Assembly: GCF_018294505.1 (NCBI RefSeq) | Contig: NC_057801.1 | Span: forward strand, 199,024,538-199,088,537 | Length of the DNA stretch: 64,000 nt | Source: Triticum aestivum | Lineage: Eukaryota; Streptophyta; Magnoliopsida; Poales; Poaceae | Direction of reading: 5' to 3' | Shown: one piece after another, positions 1-10,094 of the stretch | Layout of the letters: each line of letters opens with the position of its first letter | How positions within the stretch are numbered: the first letter of the stretch is position 1 | Translations under genes and position numbers: made by a program | Notes under the pieces: model-generated | Database searches by the model: none | What the model saw: only the letters and a program-made list of their open reading frames with translations | What the model was told of the DNA's origin: nothing

Positions 1-290
1 AAGCATGGTGAAGAAAGAGAACCATGGGTTCAGAAACCCATGCCTTTTCCTCCTAAGCCATCTAAGAAAAAGGATGATGAGGATTTTGAGAGCTTTGCTA
101 AAATGATTAGACCTATCTTTTTGCGTATGCGTTTGACTGATATGCTTAAAATGAATCCTTATGCTAAGTATATGAAAGATATTGTTACAAATAAAAGAAA
201 GATACCGAAAGCTAAAATTTCCTCCATGCTTGCTAATTATACCTTTAAGGGTGGAATACCAAAGAAACTTGGAGATCCAGGAGTACCAAC
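1..290 (+). pseudogene. G1 gag C-terminal region, interrupted by M1
   Basis: The frame is open from base 1 with no stop before the M1 insertion at 290. It encodes a lysine-rich segment with the block NPYAKYMKDIV, typical of the gag-to-protease linker of Athila-type Gypsy polyproteins in grasses. The normal product is the capsid protein that packages element RNA in cytoplasmic particles. The reading frame runs straight into the protease piece at 22657 once M1 is ignored, so M1 broke one continuous polyprotein. An apparent extension to 351 is only read-through into M1's LTR. The gag N-terminus lies outside the window. Confidence 0.75.
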
Positions 291-444
291 TGTAAGTGCA
301 TCTAGTGCCACCCCTAGTTGGTTTTGGAGTATTGACGACAAAGTTGGTTGAGGGACTAATGTGTTTGTGAGAATTGCAGGATAACGCAGGTGGTGTCCCT
401 CATTGATTCGGTTTACCTACCGGAGATGACCCCTAAAAATGTAT

Positions 445-538
445 GAAGACATTGAAGACAATGGTGGTATGAGAAGATATTCATATTGAAGACTATGACA
501 TGAGAAGACATTGCGTGAAGACTATGGAGCGCGAAGAC
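445..538 (+). promoter_or_regulatory. GAAGAC motif cluster in M1 U3
   Basis: Six perfect GAAGAC hexamers start at 445, 454, 488, 504, 517 and 533, with a near match (GAAGAT) at 473. They lie about 300 bp upstream of the LTR TATA box. The M2 LTR has a matching run of GTCTTC on the plus strand around 58195-58290. Clustered short repeats in U3 often act as enhancer sites in plant LTR elements; that role is inferred here. Confidence 0.45.
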
Positions 539-830
539 TGTGTGGTTTCGTAGTTTCCTTTTCTTCTTTGTTGAGTCATAGGAACCACCGTACTGTTAAG
601 TGGGGTCCAAGTGAACTAAGTCAGACTGACTGAAGTGATGCTCAACTCAAATCCTATGTCTTCGAGCGAAGATAATGAGAGCAAATCTTATCCAGAGCTG
701 GACGAGTCAGCTTTGCTTGTAGCCCAAGTAAAGTTGCCGCGTGTGTTTGAAATCTGACCGTTGGAACACGTGTCAGTTCCTTAGTGACCCAGGGTCATTT
801 TGGACAAATCAGGTCGGGTTGCCTAGTGGC

Positions 831-838
831 TATAAATA
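831..838 (+). promoter_or_regulatory. TATA box of M1 5' LTR
   Basis: TATAAATA in a GGC..GCC context. The M2 LTR has the same octamer (57897-57904, minus strand). In the M1 3' LTR the site reads TACAAATA (21867-21874), so that promoter is probably weakened. Confidence 0.7.
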
Positions 839-1596
839 GCCCACCCCCCTACACCATAAATTGGTGGCTGCTCAGAGTTTGTGCACGACTTTTGTCGTTT
901 GAGAGCAACCCACCTCGAAGCATTTGAGAGAGAGAAATCCTTGCGAGGACAAAGCCCAAACACCCAGAGCCAAAGAGTGTTAGGCATCACTAAAGTCTTT
1001 CTGTCTGTGTGACCTGAAGACTTATTACACTTGAGGACTGTGAATCCTCCAGCCGGTAGGCGTCGCGTTCTGAGCATCCAAGAGTCATTGTGGATTGCCG
1101 GTGAACGAAGTCTGTGAAGGTTTGGAAGTCTCCCTTGAAGACTTACCAGAGTGATTGGGCGAGGACTGGGTGTCCTTAGCTCAAGGGGAATAAGGTGAAG
1201 ACACAGTCTTCTGAGTTAAATCTCAGCCTCCCTAACCAGACGTACAGTTGTCACAACAACTGGAACTGGTCCAACAAATCCTGTGTCTTCAACAAGCAAC
1301 TGGTTCTATCCCTTCCCATCCTTACTTTAGTTTGTCTTCGGGAAGTCATTGCCTACATGTGTATCTGTTTATCTTCATTGCTTGACTACTACTATTGATT
1401 GGCTTCATACTATCTTCCATCCTGATCCTTACTACCTAGCTGCTATTAGTCCCGTGCTCTCATATCTTTGTATACTTGACTATGGCTTGCTTTGGGTAGT
1501 TTATCTTCCGCTGCATTACAATTAGGTCATTTCTGTTGTTTGTCTTCGAAACTTCCAAGTTTTGAAGACTTTCATAAAAATCGCCTATTCACCCCC

Positions 1597-2078
1597 TGAG
1601 GGAGTCCTGGACTAAGGGGTGTCCGGACAGCCGGACTATCATCGTCCGCCGGACTCCAAGACTATGAAGATACAAGATTGAAGACTCCGTCCCGTGTCCG
1701 GATGGGACTTTCCTTGGCGTGGAAGGCAAGCTTGGCGATACGGATATGTAGATCTCCTACCATTTAACTGACTCTATGTAACCCTAGCCCTCTCTGGTGT
1801 CTATATAAACCGGAGGGTTTTAGTCCGTAGGACACAACAACCATTACAACAATCATACCATAGGCTAGCTTCTAGGGTTTAGCCTCCTTGATCTTGTGGT
1901 AGATCCACTCTTGTACTACCCATATCATCAATATCAATCAAGCAGGAGTAGGGTTTTACCTCCGTCGAGAGGGCCCGAACCTGGGTAAAAACATCATGTC
2001 CCTTGTCTCCTGTTACCATCCGCCTAGACGCACAGTTCGGGACCCCCTACCCGAGATCCGCCGGTTTTGACACCGACA
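1597..2078 (+). repeat. F1 5' LTR
   Basis: Starts TGAGGGAGTCC, ends ACACCGACA. It has a TATA box (CTATATAAAC, 1801-1810) and repeated CCGGAC motifs in U3. The bases after it, beginning TTGGTGCTTTCATTG at 2079, are the expected PBS position, but I cannot name the tRNA. Confidence 0.9.
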
Positions 2079-2104
2079 TTGGTGCTTTCATTGAGAGTTC
2101 CTCT

Positions 2105-5100
2105 ATGTCATCGCCGATAGGCTCGATGGCTTCTTCAATCAACAACAACGTCGTCCAGGGTGAGACTTTTCTCCCCGGACAGATCTTTGTATTCGGCGGC
2201 TTCGCACTGCGGGCCAATTCACTTGGCCATCTGGAGCAGATCGAAAGCTACGCCCCTGGCCGTCAGGTCAGATTTGGAAGCCTAAACTTCACGGCGGATA
2301 TCCGCGGAGACTTGATCTTCGATGGATCCGAGCCACAGCCGTGCGTGCCGCACTGTCACGATGGGCATGATCTAACTCTGCCGCCGGACAGCGCCTTGGG
2401 GGCCGCACACGAATCCGCTCCGACCCATAGTCCGGAGCCGATTGCGCAGATCGAGGACGGGTGGCTGGATACCTCCTCGGGAGCTGCGACTTCCACGGCG
2501 ATGGAGCCGAACACTGGCCTTGTCCCTTATAAAGCTCATGACTCCGAGGTGCCGGACTCCCTGCCGGACTCCGAACCTCCTGCGCCCCTGCCAATCGAAT
2601 CCGATTGGGCGCCGATCATGGAGTTCACCGCCGCGGACATCTTTCAGCACTCACCCTTTGGCGACATCCTAAATTCGCTAAAGCATCTCTCGCTATCCGG
2701 AGAGCCCTGGCCAGATTATGGCCAGGATGGTTGGGATGCGGACGACGAAGAAATTCAAAGCCCACCCACCACCCACTTTGTAGCCACTGTCGACGATCTA
2801 ACCGACATGCTAGACTACGACTCCGAAGACATCGACGGTATGGACGACGATGCCGGAGACGATCAAGAACCAGCGCTCACAGAGCACTGGAAGGCCACCC
2901 CAACCCATGATGTATATATGGGGGATACCCCAAAAGGAAGCGATAACGAGGACCAACGGGGCGCGGCAAAGGATAATCCCGCCGTAAACAACCTAAACGG
3001 CGACACAGACGCCGCCCTAAGTCCCGCCTCGACAACAACAACGCTCCTAATGACCCAGCAATAGAGCAGGGCAAACCAGTGGACGACGAACATGCAGCCA
3101 AGCAACCGTCCGAACAGGACGAATCGGATAATCAATCCATGCCCGGCGAAACCAACAGTCTAGACGACCTCACGCCGGACACACCACCGGAGAATAAGAG
3201 CCTTCGCAAAAGACTCGTCGCCACTGCAAGAAGTCTGAAGAAGGAAAAACGGAAGCTCAAAACAGCGGAAGACATACTCAGAATGAGGTGGAGCAAAGTG
3301 CTCAAAACCGCAGACAAATACGGCAATGGCCATCAATCAAAGAGCTACCCGAAGCGCAAGCTGCTGCCAGAATTTGACGAGGAAGCCATAGAGCCCCCAC
3401 AGTCAAAAAACAAAGAGGCCGCCTGGCCGGATAGACGGCCAGATGATAGGCCAAAAACTACAAGCGGCGCCGCACACAAGCCGACTCATGATCCTGGGAA
3501 AACAGATGGCCCAGCCAGGTCCATTTTCGGGCCAAACAAGAGGGCCCCACAAAGCAACACAACACGCCAGGTGTTCGAAGACAGCGGTACACCCAAATAC
3601 AGGGGCGCCGCACACCCACTATGTTTCACCAATGAGGTGCTGGATCATGAATTCCCAGCAGGGTTTAAACCCATAAACATAGAGGCTTACGACGGAACAA
3701 CAGACCCTGGAGTCTAGATAGAGGATTATATACTACACATACACATGGCTAGAGGAGATGATCTCCACGCCATAAAATATCTACCCCTCAAGCTCAAAGG
3801 GCCAGCTTGTCATTGGCTCAAAAGCCTCCCAGAAAACACTGTTGGAAGTTGGGAAGAGCTTGAGGACGCGTTTAGAGCAAATTTTCAAGGGACTTATGTC
3901 CGCCCTCCGGATGCAGACGATCTAAGTCATATAACTCAACAGCCCGGAGAGTCAGCGCGCAAATTCTAGAACATGTTCCTTACTAAAAAGAACCAAATAG
4001 TCGACTGTCCGGACGCCGAAGCCTTAGCAGCTTTTAAACACAACGTCCGAGACGAATGGCTCGCCAGACACCTCGGCCAAGAGAAGCCAAGGACAATGTC
4101 CGTGCTAACAAGCCTCATGACCCGCTTTTGCGCGGGGGAAGACAGCTGGCTAGCAAGATGCAGCACCAGCGACCCAAGTACATCCGAGATCAAAGATGGA
4201 AACGGAAAATCACGGCGCAGAAAAGATCAGCGCCGGAATAAAGAGAAAAGCCCAAAGAACACGGCGGTCAACGCTGGATTCAAAAGCTCGCGGCCAAACA
4301 ACAAAACACTGCCTCTTAAGGACAACAGTGATGAGCTATCCAATTTAAACAAAATTTTGGATCGGATATGTCAAATCCACAGTACCTCCGGAAGGCCCGC
4401 AAACCACACCCACCGAGATTGTTGGGTTTTCAAACAGTCCGGCCGACTCAACGCCGAACACAAGGGGCTCGATGCACCAAGCGAGGATGATGACGAACCC
4501 CACCAGCAGGGCACCGGAAAATAGAAGACTTTCCCACAAGAAGTCAAAGCAGTAAACTCACTTCATGAGATAACACGGAAAAACAATGCGGCACCCGCTA
4601 AGATGGGTCTCGCACGGTCCACCCCAGCGGAACCTCGAGATTGGATGTCAAAACCAATCACTTTTGATCACCTGGATTATTCCAGAAGTGTTCGACATGC
4701 AGGATGGACTGCTCTGATATTGGCTGCTATAATTGACGGACTACAATTTACACAAGTCCTGATGGACGGCGGCAGTGATTTAAACCTGCTATATCCGAAC
4801 ACAATCCGCAAGTTGGGGATAGACCTTACTAAAATTCGACATAGCCGCACTTCCTTTAAAGGAGTGACGCCAGGCCCTTACGCCAAGTGCATAGGCTCCT
4901 TATTACTAGAAGTTGTGTTCGGGTCACCGAACAACTTCCGACGTGAAAAACTAATCTTTCATGTTGCCCCATTCAAAAGTAGCTATCAAGCACTATTGGG
5001 ACGTGAAGCTTTTGTCCGCTTTAACGCCATTCCACATTACGCGTCTCTTACACTTAAAATGCCCGGTCCACGTGGCATCATTTCATTAAGAGGGTCATTT

Positions 5101-5121
5101 AAAGACCCCGGACACGGCTAG
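2105..5121 (+). pseudogene. F1 gag-protease polyprotein, broken
   Basis: Gag starts most plausibly at ATG 2105, just after the PBS; upstream codons lie in the LTR. An acidic, proline-rich N-terminal region shifts frame near 3040-3064 and goes on from 3079. Stops at 3715-3717 and 3967-3969 stand where related proteins have tryptophan (TGG to TAG). The capsid-like core includes WLKSLPEN and the QGTYVRPPDADD block, followed by a basic segment and a DCWVFK zinc-knuckle-like remnant (about 4418). The protease piece (about 4603-5121) carries MDGGSDLNLLY, an aspartic-protease active site with D-G-G in place of the usual D-S/T-G, then LLGREAF. Coding ends there with no RT. The product would package RNA in particles. 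Clearly inactive. Confidence 0.85.
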
Positions 5122-6212
5122 ACGAGTCTGGCGCAAATAAGCTAGGGGTTCCCTAGCCGCACACCCCTTCACAAGGGGCTGTGCGTATAAGCAATAATGA
5201 GCTAATATAGACTCCGCTTTGTTCATTTATTAATATTTTTCATGCACTTTTTCGCATGATTTCCTTTCAAACTAAGTTCCTCTCTTTTTACAGATGAACA
5301 ACATGCATACCCGTCCAGGACAACGGCACAACAGAGACACAGGCGCAGACATGCAGTAGGGACCCGTCGCAAGGATTCTTTTCAGATTAAGACCCTGCGT
5401 AAACCTTTTTTTACTGTCTCTTGTTGCTATAATCCCCTGGTTTCTCATTATAACCAGAGTGGAGACTGACGTTTTGGCATCGGCCGCGTCAGAGGACCTC
5501 GCCCGTACCTAGACACTAGGGGCTTAGGGCATTGTTCTGCCCATTATTATAAAGACCGAACACCTTAGGGAGTGTTCGGCGTCTCGAGTTAGGCCTTATA
5601 TGCATCAGCTCCGAATCATGTCTTTGGTCAAATGTTGGGTTTGCCCGGCTCCTGTGTTTTGCTGCCTTACGTTTCGTATCATCGGCTAACGCGGCACCAG
5701 GAGAACTACTGTGATTGTGCCCCAGTTCGGCTGGGCGAGCACCTCAGTAGAGAAAGCCGAAAACTGACTGTCATGATACAGCGAGAGACTGGTCAACCAC
5801 TCGATCGACCACCGGAATGTTTAGAATTCCTCCGCTTTGACGAAGGACCGTTTCCCGGTCAGGCACACACGCACCCTGAATTCAGAGAGCGCGGTGCCCC
5901 CAGGGGCTATATCGTAGTCCCACCCTCGAACTCCAATGGCTAAGTGAAAGTGATAAAGCATCATAGTCCGGTTGCCTCGTTTGCTACACTACCACCTCCT
6001 TAACAGGACCGAGACGTCGGATTAAGTGTGAAAATGCGCTATTTTTGCGAACATCCCCGCACCTTGTGCGTGGGGACTGAAGCCGAAGACTGCCATCTTT
6101 CAGGTTATACACACGTATACATAAACGGCCGCATAGGAGATATTTCAATACTTGAACGCACAAGTATAAAAAGCGCTTACATCATAAACATTGTTTTACG
6201 AAATTAAAACGT
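5122..6212 (+). other. F1 spacer between protease and antisense gene
   Basis: No coding region I can support. It replaces the place where RT, RNase H and integrase would sit in an autonomous relative. A 103-codon open stretch at 5632-5943 shows no recognisable motif. The end at 6213 is the stop side of the antisense gene, so the part just upstream may hold its 3' untranslated region. Confidence 0.6.
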
Positions 6213-8984
6213 TCATTTGAACGTGACATTTTTTGAGCACTGCGACTCTATTACACGAGCACCACGCATAACTTCCCCAAAATAGTGCTCGGCGGGTAAC
6301 CGGCTTTCGTCCGAACCCTGGGTTGCAACAGCGGTGGCATCCATCTCTGTCCAATGTGTCTTCACACGGCCGAGGGCCATCCGCGCACCCTCTATGCAGG
6401 CCGACCGCTTCATCGCCTTGATATGCGGCACCGCCCCAAGAAACTGCTGCAATAAGCCAAAATAGCTTTTCGGCTTGGGCCTCTCCGGCCAGAAATGAGT
6501 CATGATATCCGTCATGGCAAGTCCGGACAACCTATTCAACTCAGCCCATTCAGCCAACCGATCGGTCAGCGGAAGTGAATGATCCGGACTATGGAATTGA
6601 GACCAAAACAGCTCTTCCGTCTTGTGATCCTTCTGACTTCGGAAGTGCACAACGGCATCCGCCGCACTCGCCGCTAAGTCCAATATGGATCCTCCGGACC
6701 CCACAGCTGGCCAAGCTGGGCATACTTTGGATCCGTAAACCTGCGGCGCAGCAGAAAAGGCTTGCCAGCCATAATGTCTCCGGCCTGACGCAGCTACTCC
6801 TTTATAGCCTGCATTGCAGAACGGGCATCCTTGGCTTCGGCGGTGGCCTTCCCCAGGTCTTCTCGCTCCGATAGGCGCTCCTTTTCAAGAGCCTCATTGC
6901 GGTCGGTAGCATCCTTCAATTTAACGGCCAGTTCGGCCATCTCTTCCCTGCTTCGGCAGTGTGCAGCCCTTTCGGCTTCTAACTCTTCGACCGCCCTCGA
7001 GGCAGCCGCATCACTCCTTCTGGCTTGCTCCTTGGCTTGAGCAAGTTCTGCCCGAAGGCTCTCCACAGCAGCAGCACCATCTGCGTCAAGCATAAATATT
7101 GTAAGAGGTGGGTTTTGGCTCCCTTAATATGTGACTGCAGAGAAACAACTTACCTTGCGACTCGTCAAGTCTCTTGTTGACTAGCACGATGTCCGCATCC
7201 GCAACATTGAGTTGCCGCATTAATTCAGCAACTCCATCAGTCCGGCTAGCCCCCGGACTATCCGCCACCTGCATAGGAAAGGCGACACTCAATACCTGCG
7301 ATTTTGATCCTCGGCACGCTGTCGCTTTCGACAACCTACCGAGTCTTAGGGGCTACTATCTATACAGGGCGCACTTTATGTGCAAAACTGTCAAAAAGGG
7401 GTGTCATTTTTACATACCTCAAACCCCGCCAGCAAACTCCTGACGGAATTATGCAATCCACTTTCGGCGGACGAAATCCTTCCAATCACCATACTCATCA
7501 ATGCACGGTGATCTTCTGAGATGGACGCCCTCTCAAGCAGATCCTTCAGCTCCCCCGGCCGAACACTATTCGGCGCCGCACTCTTCGGCTCTGCCGGGCT
7601 TGGGGATACCCTCCGTGACGACACTTCAGGCTCGTCTGCCCTATCCGATGCCGCAGCAGACGGAGGCGTCTCGCCCTCCATCATCTCCGGACGAAGATCC
7701 CCCAAAGACGAGCTCATCTGAGAAGGTCAGAGATCCGAACTACAAGGTAAACAAATTCGGTTATCCTCAGAAGCACAAATAGGGATGTCTCTCATTACCG
7801 AACTCCCTTTTTTCTACTCACGGCTCGCTGGAGGGCTGATGCTTTAGGGGAGATCGTGCGGCCGGGGCCTCCCCGGACGCAGGACCCTCTGGTGAAGACT
7901 TCTTCCCCCGCTTAGGGGCTTTGGCCTCTGGGTCTCCAGATGCGGTCCTCTTCTCCCCTTGGAGGGAGGGATTCTCGATCCCCCCTCTTTCAAGAGCCTC
8001 CTTGGACGAGGCAGTAGCTCCTCTACTTTCCCCTTCGCTTTCTTCTGAAGGCGCAACCTCCAGCATCTTGACCAGCACGGGATCCGGCGCGGTCTCTGGG
8101 AGGGGGGCCGGACACCGTATCAGCTTTGCTTGCGCTATCCACTCCTGTTGAAGGATAACGGGTTAAAAGGCGAATTGTAGAAAAGCAAACAAACGGCACT
8201 TCCGAATACTGAGCTACTTACTTGAGTATCTGGGCGATTGCAGCTTAGCCCGGCGTCCTCGGTCAATTCCGGACACACCGCGCGTGATCCAAAGAACAAC
8301 TCGTACATCTCCACGGGTGTCGTACCCATAAAGTGTTGGAGAATCCGTGGTCCCTCCGGATTGAACTCCCATAGCCGGAGAGGACGACGCTTGCAGGGCA
8401 GAAGACGCCTAATCAGCATAACCTGCATCACTACGACCAGATCGATCTCCCTTGCCTGGAGGTATCGAATCCGGCCCTGCAATAGGGGCACGTCTTTTGA
8501 CGGCCCCCAGTTGAGCCCTTGGTTGACCCACGACATCAACCGTCGAGGAGGTCCCGAGCGGAATACGGGCGGCGGCTTCTGCCTGCTGCCCTTCGGAGCG
8601 GTAATATAGAACCACTCCCGCTGCCACAAGCCGAGCTCCTCTTGGAAGGAGCCCTCGGGCCACGGGGCATCGGCCCTCCTGCTTATGGCCGCCCCGCCGC
8701 ACTCTGCTTGACGCCCCCCAATCATCTTCGGCTCCATATTGAAGGTCTTCAGCCATAGGCCGAAGTGGGGGGTGATGCGGAGGAAGGCTTCGCAGACAAC
8801 AATAAACACGGAAATATGGAGGATAGACTCCGGAGCCAGGTCATGGAATTCCAACCCATAGTAGAACATGAGCCCTCTCACAAAAGGATCCATCGGGAAG
8901 CCTAAACCCCAACGGAGGTGGGATACAAAGACGACGTACTCGCCGGGCTCGGGGGTGGGAATGGCATGCCCTTCGAAGGTCCGA
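6213..8984 (-). pseudogene. Antisense multi-exon gene in F1, Transposase_28-like ('putative gypsy type transposon')
   Basis: It runs opposite to F1. Exon 1 (8222-8984) encodes PMDPFVRGLMFYYG and VVCEAFLRITPHFGLW, the pattern of the plant family PF04195; its frame is open back to a TAG near 8984, with an ATG at 8893. It ends at donor GTAAGT (8221). Exon 2 (7822-8144) joins in phase and encodes an acidic, basic and serine-rich linker, ending at GTGAGT. Exon 3 (7418 to about 7717) ends at GTATGT. Exon 4 (7154-7268) ends at GTAAGT. Exon 5 (6213-7080) encodes a coiled coil rich in A, E and R, then LFWSQF, SYFGLLQQF, KRSACIEGARMA and the C-terminal SQCSKNV. A stop at 6794-6796 and a later frameshift break it; the exon 2-3 junction is also out of phase. 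Function unknown. Confidence 0.75.
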
Positions 8985-9515
8985 AGTGCTCGAATCTAGG
9001 GCTCTGGGTGTTGGAACTTGGAGCAAGGAGAGGATTCGATGGAGGATTGCAGAAAAGAAACGAGCCTTGGTCCTATTATAAAGAGGGAGAATACCAAGAG
9101 CCGTCTCCGTGACCGTTCGGGACTCGCCTTCGATAGAGGGGGCGTGGCGACGGGCGCGGTTGGGTTACCCACGTCCGTATTGATGAGAATCCCGGAATAA
9201 GGGGAACACGATCTCTGCTTCGACAAGACGTGCCAAGGAAACCGCTTCGCTAAACGCGCTGAGGTGGTATGATAAAAAATATTTCAAGTAAAGGCTTGGT
9301 AGTGGCGTGACGTCATGCTACAAGATACGTCAGCAGATTGAACTTGTGTACATAATATTCTCTCTACTGTGGAATGTGGAATTTATTTTGCAGAGCCGGA
9401 CACTATCCTAGTGTTCACAATCTTATATGGATTATTCGGAGGAGGAACCCGCCTTGCAATGCCGAACATTATGCGCGTCGGACTCATCGTCATTGAAGCC
9501 AGGTTCAGGGGCTAC
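8985..9515 (+). other. F1 region upstream of antisense gene, with PPT
   Basis: This holds the presumed promoter side of the antisense gene; I see no clear TATA box for it. The PPT-like AGGGGCTAC (9507-9515) touches the 3' LTR. Confidence 0.5.
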
Positions 9516-9998
9516 TGAGGGAGTCCTGGACTAAGGGGTGTACGGACAGCCGGACTATCATCGTCCGCCGGACTCCAAGACTACGAAGATACAAGATTGA
9601 AGACTCCGTCCCATGTCCGGATGGGACTTTCCTTGGCGTGGAAGGCAAGCTTGGCGATACGGATATGTAGATCTCCTACCATTGTAACCGACTCTGTGTA
9701 ACCCTAGCCCTCTCCGGTGTCTATATAAACCAGAGGGTTTTAGTCCATAGGACACAACAACCATTACAACAATCATACCATAGGCTAGCTTCTAGGGTTT
9801 AGCCTCCTTGATCTCGTGGTAGATCCACTCTTGTACTACCCATATCATCAATATCAGTCAAGCAGGAGTAGGGTTTTACCTCCGTCGAGAGGGCCCGAAC
9901 CTGGGTAAAAACATCGTGTCCCTTGTCTCCTGTTACCATCCTCCTAGACGCACAGTTCGGGACCCCCTACCCGAGATCCGCCGGTTTTGACACCGACA
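9516..9998 (+). repeat. F1 3' LTR
   Basis: Matches 1597-2078 with about a dozen differences. It keeps the TATA box (CTATATAAAC, 9721-9730). Because F1 and M1 point the same way, this promoter lies about 370 bp upstream of M1 gag. Confidence 0.9.
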
Positions 9999-10028
9999 CT
10001 CCCCCTCTAGTCGATAGTAGCACTTTCA
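9999..10028 (+). repeat. M1 5' LTR, last 30 bp
   Basis: Reads CTAGTCGATAGTAGCACTTTCA after a C-rich run, identical to the end of the M1 3' LTR at 22635-22656. This shows that F1 sits inside M1's LTR. Confidence 0.9.
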
Positions 10029-10030
10029 AT

Positions 10031-10042
10031 TGGTATCAGAGC
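10031..10042 (+). promoter_or_regulatory. M1 primer-binding site (initiator tRNA-Met)
   Basis: TGGTATCAGAGC, two bases after the LTR end. It is the standard plant Copia PBS, complementary to the 3' end of initiator tRNA-Met. Confidence 0.9.
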
Positions 10043-10094
10043 AAGGTACTCCCTTGTTCTGTGTGATTCGGTTTAACCACCTGGAGTTTCAGCT

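Larger units (their letters stand above)
291..1596 (+). repeat. M1 5' LTR, main part (continues at 9999-10028)
   Basis: About 1.33 kb long once F1 is removed; the last 30 bp are at 9999-10028. It starts TGTAAGTGCATC. Sequence matches the 3' LTR at 21370-22656 and the M2 LTR at 57110-58443 along its length. It carries a TATA box (831-838) and a cluster of GAAGAC motifs (445-538). It keeps a 43-bp stretch (about 414-456) that the M1 3' LTR lacks but M2 has, so the 3' LTR suffered a deletion. F1 inserted in the C-rich run near the LTR's end. Confidence 0.9.
1597..9998 (+). mobile_element. F1: Fatima-like Gypsy element, non-autonomous, carrying an antisense gene
   Basis: Two LTRs of about 482 bp (1597-2078 and 9516-9998) start TGAGGGAGTCC and end CACCGACA. 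It lies inside the C-rich end of the M1 5' LTR; the run of Cs on both sides makes the TSD ambiguous. Internal order: gag, protease, a non-coding stretch, then a multi-exon gene on the opposite strand. There is no reverse transcriptase, RNase H or integrase, so it would need an autonomous relative for movement. The two LTRs differ at roughly a dozen sites by eye, mostly transitions. I recognise the LTR as the wheat Fatima type from memory. Confidence 0.88.

Noticed and set aside
823..1077. A minus-strand ORF in the M1 LTR, with a similar one at 21831-22025
   Set aside because: LTR copies explain the repetition. It overlaps the promoter and leader.
5632..5943. A 103-codon ORF in F1
   Set aside because: No motif or family resemblance, and it lies in the non-coding spacer.
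1592..10008. A clear 5-bp TSD for F1
   Set aside because: The site is a run of Cs and the right side reads CTCCCCC, so the duplication cannot be fixed.
10031..10042. Possible tRNA gene trace at the TGGTATCAGAGC sites
   Set aside because: Only the 12 bases complementary to a tRNA 3' end are present; these are primer-binding sites.
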